A stretch of DNA of 64,000 bases from Liopterus haemorrhoidalis. Lineage: Eukaryota > Arthropoda > Insecta > Coleoptera > Dytiscidae. A program made the position numbers and the translations under genes. Positions within the stretch are counted from its first letter, which is position 1; each line of letters opens with the position of its first letter. Location: contig OZ020616.1 in NCBI GenBank assembly GCA_963971575.1, forward strand, positions 39,336,250 to 39,400,249, read 5' to 3'. A model generated the notes under the pieces. The model was given only the letters and a program-made list of their open reading frames with translations. It did not search any database and was not told where the DNA came from. Below are positions 33,311 through 44,716 of the stretch, piece by piece.

Positions 33311-34566
33311 TATCCTGCCCTGTGATTCGCTGACCGGCGATGGAATTAAGATACGTTATAAAATAAAACCAAATACACATACAAACAATTGAAATTTTTA
33401 TATTACAAAACCGTCATTGTTGACGGGTAATAACCTAGTTCATAATAATTTTAGCGTGATCTTCGTGTAACGTTTTTTGTTTAAAATTGTTCGAAGAACA
33501 AGCTTTTTAAGTTTTCAAATTCCTCTTGAATCACCATGTATCTGTATATCTTTGTGATAAGAAAACACGTTTTATAAAAGTGCAATATGCAGTTTTAAAA
33601 TAGTTTAATTTAATTTTTTATTAGGTGTATCCTGAAAAACAATTCAAGATGTAATAAGAAAAGTCGTATCATCCGAGATTCTTTTCAAGCAACAGAAAAC
33701 TAACCTAATAACAAAGTTTATAAATGAAAGCAATACTAGTTTGTTTCTGTTGTGTAATTGTTTGTATAAGTAATTCTGCAAACACATTGTGGAATGCAAC
33801 GCGCTGAAATGATAATCCAATATGGCGCACGGTTACATGTTGTCGTGTGATATAACAACCGGAACGCCCGGAGTTTCATATAACTGCACGAGATCCCCGG
33901 ACAAACTCTGGGCGACCGGAGTCATGATACTACAGGGAAACGGAGACTTTATTTCAGGTTTAAGTTTCATTATATTGTTTGTTACATCTGATACCGGATT
34001 AGAAAACTTATTTGGGCTCTAATAAAACACCACGACAAGGAATTATTTTCAAAGATAAAAACAAGATTTGGAAATATTTATTTTTAAATCTTGTTAGTGA
34101 TAATTAGGGATAACGTGGTACTAATATTTCAACAGTTAATTAAAATATAGGCGCGTAGCATCTGTGTCTATTAGCGCCTATCACAGCTAATCTATGTAAT
34201 ATTAAGATTAAAATAGCCTTTAATTAACATGCAATATACATACACTGTCTAAATTAAACACTGTTTAAAATTTAGACAATGTTGAATTTATATATGTATT
34301 CAGAAACATAATAACTTTTTTTTAACAATATCTAAACTAAACACTGCTTAAATAAAGACAGCTGAAAATTGTAAGAGTGTGTAGTGAAATAATTGAACTA
34401 AACTGTCATTTTGAAATTCATAGCCAATTAGTTTTGCAGCGTAGTAGAGTTTTAAAATAAAATTGAGATAAACTTTTCATACTTTTTATATATATTTTGA
34501 GATTATTCTTCCTTGAATATACAGGATATCAATTTTCTTGAATAACACAAAAAGTGGAAGGCAAAA
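33311..34566. other. No gene recognised apart from the exon candidate at 33822
   Basis: AT-rich. At 34240-34360 there are repeated TAAACACTG/TTTAGACA words, also found at 38960-39055. Confidence 0.45.
33822..33957 (+). CDS. Possible first coding exon of an unidentified host gene
   Basis: 45 codons from ATG 33822 read MAHGYMLSCDITTGTPGVSY, then NCTRSPDKLWATGVMILQGN and GDFIS. The stretch is clearly more GC-rich and codon-like than its surroundings and ends exactly at CAG|GTTTAAG, a good splice donor (intron would start at 33958). The open frame runs on 21 codons into AT-rich sequence. I recognise no protein family and see no acceptor site upstream, so a 5' terminal exon is the simplest reading. 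Chance ORF or unknown TE remains possible. Confidence 0.3.
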
Positions 34567-34760
34567 GTGGAAGGAAAAATTAAAAGAGAACGTTCGGATA
34601 GTTGGAAAGAAGATGAAACATTATTTTTGATAGAACTATGCAACAACAAATTAAAGATAATAGAAGACAAAGATGTTGGAGAGTATATAAATAAGAGAAA
34701 AAATTTAGCGTGGAAATATATTTTTGATTTTTTTTCGGTAAAATTTGGGGAAAAAAGGAT
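34567..34760 (+). pseudogene. MYB/SANT-like DNA-binding domain remnant
   Basis: Reads RERSDSWKEDETLFLIELCN, NKLKIIEDKDVGEYINKRKN and AWKYIFDFFSVKFGEKR. The spacing of tryptophan and hydrophobic residues (W...L..L...K.IIE.K......K..AW..I...F) fits the MYB/SANT-like domain carried by PIF/Harbinger accessory genes and by insect zeste-like proteins. After about codon 65 the sequence loses similarity and runs into an antisense transposase-like piece. Probably the accessory gene of a deleted Harbinger element. Confidence 0.6.
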
Positions 34761-34810
34761 TTTATTAAAAACCAATGGACCCGTTGCCAACTGTGTTGGC
34801 AAACAAATCA

Positions 34811-34906
34811 TTACCTTAATGTGGAACTTGCTCGATACCTCATACTTCTTTCTCTAGCCATACGCCTAACTTCATCTAATTCAAATTGAATCAACTCTTC
34901 GCACAT
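34811..34906 (-). pseudogene. Possible Harbinger transposase N-terminus
   Basis: A short 31-codon ORF reads MCEELIQFELDEVRRMARER and then SMRYRASSTLR. The acidic start followed by an Arg-rich stretch is like the N-termini of PIF/Harbinger transposases, and it faces the MYB-like ORF, the usual two-gene layout. It is too short for certainty. Confidence 0.3.
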
Positions 34907-35231
34907 TATTAAAAACTGGACAAATAATGAGTATTATTCCGAATTATTTATTCATTAACTTTTTAAGATGGGAAAACGATTCATTTTCACTCGTGCATTA
35001 CCTTTATAATAATAAAACTGAAAATGATTTGAGACGTTAAATTTAAAATATATTTATTAAAATAAATTTTCCAATTACTTATATAATATAAAAATACGCA
35101 CACGGAAAAAAGCACAAATGAAAAAATACACACACGGAAAAAAGCGTACTTACACTATATCTCAAATCAGTTTGAAATATATCGTGAGAAACTATTACAA
35201 AGTAAAATTTAATTGCTTGCCCGTTTACTTT

Positions 35232-36127
35232 AAAGGATTCCACACACCAAAGCGGCCGCGGTGGCGGCCACGGTGGCGATAATGCAGCGGCCTAACGCAA
35301 CCTATACAATACAATGAGACCACGCACATACAAGCGTTCCGCTATCTGAGAACGCCACCGACTGCAGCGTTCAGCTAGCGATAACCAAACACTGGCGGCC
35401 AAACTCGACAAGTTGCGTTAGGCCGCGCGATATTCATTGTTTATATACCACAGAGTGAATATATTTAAGAAAATAATGTCGAAAATAGATAATTCAACGG
35501 AAAAAATCATAGATCAGTAAAGGATCATTTAATTTTGTATGACTTAGCACATCCTGATTACAAGAATATTAGGAAAATAAATAAAGTGTGGGACGAAATA
35601 GGAAAAGTTTTGGAAATTGATAGTAAAGTCTGTCTCAAACGATTAGGCGGAACTAGATTTGGCAATCTAGTTACTTTCATCGTTTAAATAATGCTTTTCA
35701 GCCGTTTTGTTTAAGCTTTGTAAATCATACTTGAAACAAACATTTTTTGGTTAAGGTTAATATCATTTTAAAATGTCATTTTCTTTATATTTTGATTTTT
35801 TGTGTCATTCTTAATACAAATATCCCATTTATTTATTTTTTGTCATTAAAATATGTAAGAAAATTAATTTAAGTTTGACATATGTCATTCGTTTCCATGG
35901 TTTCATTGTTGGAATTTTAAATTTTAACATTCCAAAGGGGAATAATGAAATAACCCAAGCAAGGTCCAATATTATCATACAACTATATACCGTGATTCAC
36001 TAACTGATCGCTACCACTACCGCCACTCCTACCGCGTTAGTGTGAGGAGACCTGATCGCCACCGTGGCCGCCATCGTGGCCGCCACCGCGGCCGCTACCG
36101 CGGCCGCTTTGGTGTGTGGAATCCTTT
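35232..36127. mobile_element. Harbinger-like element with GC-rich inverted repeats and a MADF relic
   Basis: The ends are long inverted repeats starting AAAGGATTCCACACACCAAA and continuing into GCGGCCGCGG and GGTGGCG triplet-like blocks on both sides, strikingly GC-rich against AT-rich surroundings. A subterminal inverted pair, CGGCCTAACGCAAC/GTTGCGTTAGGCCG, lies at about 35289 and 35411. Inside is a MADF-domain relic (next entry). Three-base duplication of TTA type is suggested but not cleanly resolved. Confidence 0.7.
35476..35687 (+). pseudogene. MADF-domain fragment
   Basis: An ATG at 35476 opens MSKIDNSTEKIIDQ and meets a stop at 35518. In another frame from 35520 the text continues KDHLILYDLAHPDYKNIRKI, NKVWDEIGKVL and SKVCLKRLGGTR. 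This is the MADF pattern (LYD...HPDYK......VWDEIG..L.....VC..R...LR). MADF proteins are DNA-binding partners encoded by some Harbinger transposons. One frameshift and a truncation make it non-functional. Confidence 0.7.
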
Positions 36128-36446
36128 ATAGTGTAGTACTGACTTTTAAATGTAAATTTGTCATTTCAAAATATTCCTTACGCTGTAAAACCTACTTCAG
36201 ATATGTTGGTTATGATCATTATAACTAAGATATCATTTATCTTTATGACATATGTCAAATGGAATGAAATTTTAAGAAAGTGAAATTTTTTACCATGTTT
36301 TAATACCAACATGACATACAATTTCAAAGGTGCAAACTATTGAATGTATCAATTTGTAATTTTTACCAAAATATTTTAAATATTTCGAACAAATTTTAAA
36401 TTTACACAAATAAGTTGTCACCTAGCGCGTTTAATGACGTTTGGAT
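36128..36446. other. No gene recognised
   Basis: AT-rich spacer between the Harbinger-like element and the tandem repeat. Confidence 0.5.
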
Positions 36447-36815
36447 ACTTCGGTAAAATTCGGTAAGTTACGTTACATGTCGGAATCTTGCTGCTACTAT
36501 TTTTAGTGAAATATATTAATTTATTATAAAAAAAGAAGCAAGAACGCCAAAAACTAATAGACAGATAAAAGAATCACTATTTAAATAATTAGAAATCGTA
36601 GAAATAAAAAAATAATAAAGCATTGAAAAAATAATAATTCGGTAAACTTCGGTAAGTTACGTTACATGTCGGAATCTTGCTGCTACTATTTTTAGTGAAA
36701 TATATTAATTTATTATAAAAAAGAAGCAAGAACGCCAAAAACTAATAGACAGATAAAATAATCACTATTTAAATAATTTAGAAATCGTAGAAATAAAAAA
36801 ATAATAATAAAGAAA
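36447..36815. repeat. Tandem duplication, period about 189 bp
   Basis: Two near-identical copies begin at CGGTAAGTTACGTTACATGT (36461 and 36650) and run through CTTGCTGCTACTATTTTTAG and CAAGAACGCCAAAAACTAAT. They differ by a few bases only. Confidence 0.9.
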
Positions 36816-37189
36816 AAAAAGTCACAATTTTCTTACTTACTTTCATCAAACCAAATATTTTTTAAAATAATTATTTCTGCTAATAATAATTTTAATCAAA
36901 AATGTCGAATATCACGGAAGGATAACGTTTTCTGTGTTTTGTTTCGTAAAAAAACCGATCCGTGTATTTCACAACTAAATTAATAATTGTGAAGTGATTT
37001 TTTAATGAAAAACACAACTGTCATTTTTACTAATTTATTGTCAACACTGAAAACTAAAATTCACAGCACACTACTGTCCAATACATAAATTAATACTACT
37101 ATATAATAAGAACCTCGCTTCAATTGTTTTAGATTTCCACGCACCCAGACAGCCAGGGACACAGGTTGGGGTATTATATTATAGATTAA
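36816..37189. other. No gene recognised
   Basis: AT-rich, no feature seen. Confidence 0.45.
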
Positions 37190-37790
37190 ACAAGAATGGC
37201 ACGCTACCTCTTCAACGTGCCACTATATTGGTAAATGCACAAGTGCTAGCGCAAATGGCTTGCACATTCAAACTAAAAAAAGATTTTCTATTTATAAATA
37301 ATGCCGGGGTTGGTCCCGGTGGTTTCATAATTTTGATATGGGTGCAATCTAATGCTCCAATAATAAAAATTTTGTCATTTCTTTTTCTTGATGCATTACT
37401 GGAAATTTTATAAAAGCATCTTTTTTAGAGCCAACACAACTGAAACCTTACGTATGATATGTGACATAGTAGGCTGACTAAATCCATGAAGATCAGCAGT
37501 GTCATCCTGAAATGTCCGAAATATTTTATTGATAATAATTGTAATTTAAATCTATGGGCGTCTCTTATATGTCATATGATTAATTTCATTTTCAACAAGG
37601 TGGTCTATAAAGTTAACTCCTTGTTTAGGAAAACGATATTTTTCACGAAAAATTTTATCACTATAATTATCATAGGGATTTTTCTTGTCCATATAAACTC
37701 TGACAACATTTGTACCCACAAACTAATTTATATCCTCCACTTCAATATCTTCTAAATATTTCTTCACTGAATCACCTATTTACAAATCTC
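37190..37790 (-). pseudogene. PIF/Harbinger transposase, N-terminal half
   Basis: Minus-strand pieces in order: NPYDNYSDKIFREKYRFPKQ (near 37690), HGFSQPTMSHIIRKVS (helix-turn-helix, near 37480-37440), IKFPVMHQEKE, and near 37340 a shifted GALDCTHIKIMKPP, which holds the first catalytic Asp of the Harbinger DDE domain. INRKSF follows at about 37280. Several frameshifts and stops are present and the last two catalytic residues are missing. Confidence 0.75.
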
Positions 37791-38596
37791 ACGTAGATAA
37801 TAATCTTAAAACACATTTGTTTGTTACATTACCGACAAACGATAACTAGAATGCAATGTTGTCTCTTAGACAAAACTTTATAGACAAAATCAACTTAACC
37901 ACTGGGTGGCGCCCGCTTCCCGCCTAAGTAAGGTAGGTTGGCCAGACAGTCACACAAATGGTCTTCGCGGCGGACACCTCGAAGGACCACCAGCAGAAGG
38001 CTGGAATAAGAAATGAAAAAGCGGTTATGTGACACGAACGCACCGAGTTGAGCCGCAGAGGAAGACACGGACGACCTAGAGGAAAGGAGAGGGATAAAAA
38101 ACTCTTCTGCTCCTAGGGGCTGCTCTAGAAGACTAACACAAGGGAAATGGTAGCCCTAGCTGGAGTGTAGCCGGGTAAAAATCCTAGGCCCACAAGTAAT
38201 GGCTATGGATGAATCAAACCTAGAAATCCCACGACGTCTCTGAAAACTCTAGCCAAGCGACAAACAATGCGAAAAACGTTGCTCAACACGGTGGACGTAT
38301 CACATAAATGAAATAGCAGTACCACAAATATAATATAAAATAATAAAATGATAAATTATAACAAAAATTAATAATAATACAAATAAATATAAATGTTAAA
38401 TTAAATTAAATCAGCACACGTGATCAAGAGATCAGCGTGTGTGAACAAAAAAATACAATATTACAATAAAAATATAAGTTACAAAAAATATACTACTATT
38501 AAATTAACAATGAATTTAGTGGGTGTAAAATTGGAATGGACTTACATTAATGCTTCCCTAATAAATATTTAGAATATTTATTTCCAATCTTACACA
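37791..38596. other. Unassigned GC-richer block (37880-38330) and AT-rich remainder
   Basis: The block 37880-38330 is much richer in G and C than its surroundings and lacks an ORF. It is followed by A-rich DNA and a hairpin CACACGTGATC/GATCAGCGTGTG at about 38416-38440. It is probably TE-derived, but I cannot say which kind. Confidence 0.4.
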
Positions 38597-38963
38597 TGTG
38601 GCACTGGTGTCCCAAAAAGCAGGTTCCTGGGTGCTCGGATTAGATCCTTGGATGTGGAGATACACACAGATAATATTTTAATGAAGATACAGCAGGTGTA
38701 ACTTCACTAAAACCGCGTTAGAGACGCGAATTTTAATTAAGACACTTGTAATAATATTTTCGTCAGGCGAACTATGATTTTTACTACCGGACTACTCTCT
38801 GAACAGGTCAGTAACGAGTGGATTAGTGAGTTAATAAAATGTTAGAACTCGCAAATAGCGGCTCTCAACATTTATAAAAACATCAAAAGTTTTGATGTTT
38901 TAAATTAAATAGAGAAAATTTAATTTGATAAACATAGCGGCCTTACGGGCGCGACACACTAAG
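38597..38963 (-). mobile_element. Possible Gypsy-type LTR or leader fragment
   Basis: On the minus strand it starts TGTCGCGCCCGTAAGGCCGC, a start seen in several insect Gypsy-type LTRs, and runs to TTGGGACACCAGTGCCACA. No second copy, primer site or target duplication was found in the window. Confidence 0.3.
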
Positions 38964-39060
38964 CAAAACAGTGTTTAAAAAATGTCTTTGAATAAGAAAA
39001 AAATTTAAACACTGAATTTAGACAGTGTTTAATTTCAAACACTGTTTATTTTTTATCTGT

Positions 39061-39660
39061 GAATAGCCCTGTAAATATTTAAGATACAATTTTTTTTATT
39101 TTTTTATTTCCCGTTTCTGGCTTTTGCTACTAAGGCAATTAGCTGAACAATAGTAATTTTTCCTAATGAAAATTCCATGTCTGAACAGGATTCGACCCGA
39201 GATCTTCGTGGGCAGGTGTGTTACCACTACGCTACGTCGATCGACACATTTAAATGTACTGTGCACAATTTACAAATCCATATATCCTAAACTGTTATCT
39301 CTGTATGTTAGGCCCACCTCTAAGCATAGGCCACACCTAGTTCTTTCCATGTTTCTCTATCCTGAGCAACCCTTGGCCATTGCCTTCCTATTCCCCTTAC
39401 TATACTATCGAACCATCTGGTTCTTTATCTTCCTCTTTTCCGTTTCTTTCCAATCCTTACGACAACCATTCAACAGTTCGTCTTGTCCATCTTTCATCAC
39501 TCAGTCTCGTAATGTGAATTGCCTATTTCCATTTCAAATTAAACAAAGAGATGATAATATCTTTTATCTTCATTATTTTTCGTATTTTCATGTTATTTAC
39601 TCTGTCCCGTAATCTTACACCAACAATCGCTCCTCCATACCTTTTTGACGTGATCTTAGT
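39061..39660 (-). pseudogene. RTE-like LINE C-terminal relic
   Basis: Minus strand reads RLRDRVNNMKIRKIMKIKDI, then ITRLSDERWTRRTVEWLS, KEEDKEPD, and finally RVAQDRETWKELGVAYA. This matches the 3' module order of RTE-like elements (RDR...W..GH..R...R.W..R.LEW, then A.DR..W...GEAY). Coding similarity spans about 39270-39660; the SINE-like head at 39176-39244 adjoins it. Confidence 0.65.
39176..39244 (-). mobile_element. tRNA-like SINE head
   Basis: The minus strand contains TAGCGTAGTGGTAACACACC (A box) and GGGTCGAATCC (B box) at proper spacing, but no acceptor-stem pairing. A SINE head or tRNA pseudogene is likely. Confidence 0.55.
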
Positions 39661-40128
39661 TTCTGTGTGTGAACTTATTATTTTTTTTTTTTTTAATTTA
39701 CTGCTCTTATCGTACTTTCCTTGTTATTTATTAGCCATAAATGTGATAAATTAATCTACTTGATTATTTCTAAATATTGCTGCTCTAAAACAATAGAGAG
39801 ATATTTTACGAAACTAAGTTTCTGAGACATTGATGTTTAAAGTTTTATATTTTATATAAACTTGGTTTAAGAGTCGAATAATTGTTATTTCCATATTTAT
39901 TTTTTAATCTATATAATTTCAGTACAACGTTAGAAAACATATTTCTGGACCCAGTAATATTAATGTCATAAAATTTAACAAAAATCAGTAGTGTTTTAAA
40001 GCAGCGATATGCCAAATAAGGTGAAACATGTTAAATATTTCCAAACAGACATCAAGTCCTGTGCGGATTGTGCGGATATTTTTGCGGATGCGGATCGGAT
40101 ACCGATATTTATATTTACAAAGGATATA
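39661..40128. other. No gene; GGAT-rich border at 40050-40128
   Basis: AT-rich. The part 40060-40128 repeats GCGGAT/CGGAT words that recur after the MITE at 40760-40810, so the MITE probably inserted into another element. Confidence 0.4.
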
Positions 40129-40755
40129 AGGTCTGTTCGTTTATGTTATCCAAACTGTTTTAAGTTGTCTAAATTCTAAAAAAGCGTTCGTTTGTATGTT
40201 CTGAAATGTCCAAGTATTGTTCGTTTGTCAGTTCAGAACAGGTTCTAAGTTGTCTAAACTGTGCTACGTCTAGAGGAAGTACAAGTTCGGACAAGTTAGA
40301 ATAAGCTAGTGACGTCACTCTTTAACTTTTTTGACTTTATTTTGTTTGTTTAAATAACCTAAAATCGTAAAAAAAATGTTGAAGAAAGCATTTTTGGTGA
40401 AATGTTCACCAGGTGAAGCCTTAATCGAGGATGAATGTTATATTTTTTCTTGTGGAAAATATAATAATTACATTTAAAATCAACTATAACCTATAAATTA
40501 TGTATTTTATCGTTGATTGAAGAATCATATGCTCAGTCAACGATTTTATAATGTTGACTATTTTATTTACTAATATATTTTTTATAGAAAATAATCTAAT
40601 AAAAGTAAATAAAAATCAAAAGGTTAGGTTAAACTGCAATAACTTGTTCAAAGTACGTTCGTTTGTACCATCATCTATTTCCTGTGAAATAATGTTCTGA
40701 TGACGTCACGACCTTGTTTTAAGGACAAGTTAGAACAAGACAAACGAACAGACCT
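40129..40755. mobile_element. Unclassified MITE with GTTCGTTTGT subterminal repeats
   Basis: Ends AGGTCTGTTCGTTT and AAACGAACAGACCT are perfect 14-bp inverted repeats, flanked by ATA on both sides. The word GTTCGTTTGT recurs at about 40184, 40217 and 40663, and in TIR form at 40136. Such clustered subterminal repeats often bind the transposase. No ORF of note exists. The 3-bp duplication suggests a Harbinger-like element, but the class is not certain. Confidence 0.7.
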
Positions 40756-42003
40756 ATAGACACCGGATTCGGATCGGGTGCGGGTACAGAAAACCATATC
40801 CGCGCAGGGTTCTAGTTATTGGTACATCTTCGAGCAGTTAACATCGTATCAATCCCAAAATACAAAATCATTTAAAAACTCTAACCCTGGCATATTTTAT
40901 TTAAAACCCTGCAGTCAAAATAATCCCATACGTAAAATGCAATGCTTTTAACAAGACGCGGAATTCACTTTTTTCCATTGTGGCAAATAAATACAAACTT
41001 ATCCACTTCCGAACGCCGTTAAAAATGTACTATTTCACAGATCTACTTGAAACTTAGTATGTCTACAAAGAATGGCAAATGTCAGAAATAGTATCAAACT
41101 TGCGATCTGAGCTCCCTCTCTTATCAAAATCACTGACATATCTAACCTCTTTTATAAGTATTTACACTAAAAATAGCTGACTTCATCTACAGTGCCTTTA
41201 TTCAGTTTGGATAAAATCAACAATCAAACTTTATTGCATCGCTTTTCAAATAACACATATGTTTGGGAAGATAAAGTTCTTTCACTTTAAGTAAAGTTAA
41301 CGCTAATGCCCGTAACATTCGTTACTTTAATTAAGATTGGAGAGGACCGGGGTTCGAATTGCAATCATTTGTTTTAGTTGAAGACATTTTTTATCGTGTT
41401 CACTTCGACTGTTGTCGTAAAGGTTCCGAAAGAAAGTTACAACTGTAACCGTTTGTTTTTTATAGGACTTAAGCTTTTTTTACTATACCCATTCTAGCAA
41501 ACAACCTTGTATTACAATTTAAAAAGTAGCTACTTTTTACAAAAAGTTTTTATAACGCTATCACAGTTTTATTGTTAAATAGATTTGTTTGATGGCGGTC
41601 ATTAAAACAGATTTGATTTTTTGTTAAAGTGCACTGTGTAAGAGAATTTAACCAACGTTATCAAAAATTCATAAACGAAAATTGTGTTTGAAAAAATCAT
41701 TTTTATGATCTACCAAAATAAATCTTTGTATTGTTTGTTTCGGGAACTCAATAAAGTTTCTTCAAAAAGAGAAAACAGACGTGCCCGGAAAACAACGCAC
41801 GGCAAAATGTTGGTTGACTTTTAAATTAATATTTAGGTTGAACCACAAGAGTACATAATATATTAAACTTCAACTCAATAACTTATTTATTATTTAAGCA
41901 CCTTTCAGCACTTTTGTTATTACAATTTAGTCTTGATTTTTGCATGTCAAGGCAGGTTTCCGAAAAACAAATCAACTGTCTGGGGCGGATCGAGGGATTG
42001 AAT
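40756..42003. other. No gene recognised
   Basis: AT-rich apart from the GGAT-rich first 50 bases; no domain or repeat seen. Confidence 0.45.
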
Positions 42004-42055
42004 CGGTCCGGGCGATTTGGATGAGTCGGCCCGGGCGATTTGGATGATTCGGTCC
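42004..42055. repeat. Short GC-rich tandem repeat, period about 25 bp
   Basis: CGGTCCGGGCGATTTGGATG and CGGCCCGGGCGATTTGGATG follow each other, then CGGTCC begins a third unit. Confidence 0.8.
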
Positions 42056-42137
42056 TAGCTCTCGGGACTTGTTGACCGAGAGTTGATAGAGAATGTTTTA
42101 AGAGGCCCGAGTCCTCGCGAATAAATAAAGACCAAAG

Positions 42138-42250
42138 TATCATATATAATTAGCTAGTGTGTGTTTGTGATCTGGGTAACACTGTGACGTCATTTTTCAT
42201 AAGGTTTTCGTGATTGGCTAACTGGGGACTTTTGAGGTCTCTTGATTGAT
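42138..42250. repeat. Dispersed repeat Y, copy 2
   Basis: Homologous by eye to 33189-33310, including GATTGGCTAACTGGGGAC. Confidence 0.65.
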
Positions 42251-42254
42251 AGGT

Positions 42255-42488
42255 ATTTTGGAGATTTATTCTCTAAGAATCTACGAATATAATAACATAT
42301 AGAAATGTGTAGGATTTTGTAGGCATAAACAAGAAACTGTAGATACTCCTATATGATTTGACCGATATGAACAATATTTTGCAGATTTATTCTCTAAGAA
42401 ACTGCGAATAAAATAACATACAGAAATATCCAGCATTTCGTAGGCATAAACAAGAAACTCTGGACACTCCTATATCCTATGATCGATT
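42255..42488. repeat. Tandem duplication, period about 122 bp
   Basis: Blocks TTTATTCTCTAAGAA, GTAGGCATAAACAAGAAACT and ACTCCTATAT occur twice, starting at 42261 and 42383. Confidence 0.85.
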
Positions 42489-42499
42489 GCGATGGGTCG

Positions 42500-43499
42500 A
42501 TCCGCCCTTGTCAACTGTTGACCGCATAATAAAAATATAAAATTTATGAAAAGTGTACATTTTCACCATTTCAAGGTTTTGTATGTATTTAATAAGTGTG
42601 AAGCCAACAGAATGCAGGATGTTTAAGAATATTTTTTTGATAAAAAGTTTTCTGTTAATCATTTTTCTCGTTATTTTAGTCCTACTAAAAGTTTCCATTT
42701 AATTTTTTTAAACTAAATTTAAATAATTTGCGAAAATTTAATAATTCTATAAAATTAAAATTAAAATATCCCAGCCATTTTTTCTGCATTCCTACCCAAA
42801 TCTTCATTAAATTAATAAGAAATATATTGGTAAATGGCATAATTTTTTCAATTCAATAACGTATTACCATTATTAACAATGTGTTATTTGTTTTATAAGT
42901 ATTTCACTGCTAAAACTGATTTATTCTTGTTTGATACCTTAAAAACAAAAAACTAAAATAATCCAAACAATAGGTTGAATCATGGCGTATAACAGTAGGA
43001 GCTCCTATAAGCTTCTTACACACATGAACTCGATTCTAAGCTGTTAACATTTGTTTTTATTATATTTTTAATTTCAAAATAAGGCATATTCCTTAGCCAT
43101 AAATACAACAAATCCATTATTCATTATTATCCATTTTTAAATAACATTACTACCCATAATTTAGCCATGAATTAAAAAAATAATTAGTTTTGTCGAAAAC
43201 CAAAAACTGAAATTTATTACAAAAAGGCAATCTGATCAAAAATTCCTCTCGTACGTTTCTGGCTCAGATCAATGCACATTACCTATAATTTTTTCACATA
43301 TTTAGTTTAACTGCTTTGGGTAAAAGAGCGTGGGACAAGAAATCCTGGTAGATAGGGTCAGGGATTTTTTTTAAACATATTTTAGGCCAAATCCCATAAA
43401 AAATACATTTTTCAAAAACAAAAATTTGCTTCTTGGTCCATGCTTTAAGAGGTTTTATTACACATACCACTCAAAATTTAAAAAAAAAATCTTTATTAA
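42500..43499 (+). repeat. Dispersed repeat family X, copy 2, 5' part
   Basis: Carries the TTTCACC...AAGGTTTTGTATGTATTTAA block and the GATCAAAAATTCCTC...ACATTACC...TTAGTTTAAC block of family X. It is interrupted at 43500 by an LTR element and resumes at 45196 with the family's 3' end (45196-45400). Confidence 0.6.
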
Positions 43500-43504
43500 A
43501 TACA

Positions 43505-43688
43505 TGTTAGCGAAAATATCATTATACAACATTTATCCTTATTAACGATCGTGGCGTGCTATATCGTTGCTAAGGCATATTGTTTTATGTAAATAGAATA
43601 GTATAAAATATATCATATGATATGTGAGACGTATTAGTTGATCAATAAAATCATGTCTTATTATTCATAAAATACCTTTTTTATTAAT
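43505..43688 (+). repeat. Left LTR
   Basis: 184 bp, identical to 45007-45190. Confidence 0.9.
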
Positions 43689-44159
43689 ATCAGAAGTGCG
43701 ATTGGCCTGTCACCCACAAGAAATATAAAATAAGTGCTATATTAAAAATATTTTTTTTTAATGCAACCATTATATTGGTGCAAAGAAATTGTCGTATAAT
43801 ATTGCAAAGGATAATGTAAAGTTTTCAGTTAAAGGTGACGATTGAGAATCATATAAAGGTAGTATGAATTATGAGCTAGATAATAAATTGGCAAATTTCA
43901 AGTTATTTTGTCAAAAATTATTTCAAGTGGTTTCTAAGGAAATGACACTTATTGGAATAAATATGAAATGTGACATTTGTTTGAAAAATGCAGAATCTTA
44001 ACAAAGATCCCTAAACATTGTCAGGATGAACGAGCGTTGCTTTGTTATTAACAAACACAATTTACGAAGGTAACTGGTTAGATTGGTGATTACTAAAATG
44101 GTAAGAGGCATTATATTGTTTTGGTTAAATCATATGGCACGTGTTAGCCATAATGTGTA

Positions 44160-44270
44160 AAAATTAGATTTGAGATTTTGTTTTTGATATTTGAGATTTA
44201 ATATCTGAGTTATGATATTTGAGATTTGATAATTAAGATCTGAGTTTCGAGATTTGAGTTTTAAAGTTGA
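44160..44270. repeat. Degenerate GATATTTGAGATTT repeat
   Basis: Variants of GATATTTGAGATTTGAT follow one another inside the LTR element. It is low-complexity DNA. Confidence 0.6.
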
Positions 44271-44716
44271 ACGTTTATTGGAAAAGATAAATGACAGATC
44301 ACTGGGATCGGATTGGCAGAATAAACTGATAAATGTAATTGCTAATGAGTTGAGAGAAAAGGTTGTCGAGTACCGCAAGACATGCCGCTGCCAGTGACAT
44401 CAGTCCGGTAATAGCTCTGTAACCATGGTGGCAGATGGTGAGCTATGGCGACGGGCTGATGATGTTGATGATAAAGCACTGTGTGTGCAGAAACAAATAA
44501 ACGGTCTCTGAGCTTGTTGTGCTGTTGACAATCTGTAATGAAGGAAACTAATAGATAGTTACTGAGTATCTGAGCTTGTTGATCTAGTCACTGAGTTCGT
44601 GATAGAGAAATGAAATGATAACAAAAGTCTCTAAACTTTCAGATCACGATTTATACTCTGCTATTGGAAGGTTTTGTTGTAAGCAAATATTTATTTTAAC
44701 TAATTGATATTGGTGC

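Noticed and set aside
37228..37755. Plus-strand ORFs at 37228 and 37486
   Set aside because: They are antisense to the Harbinger transposase relic.
39166..39754. Plus-strand ORFs of 148 and 67 codons
   Set aside because: Antisense to an RTE-like LINE relic and a SINE head; composition is that of a shadow frame.
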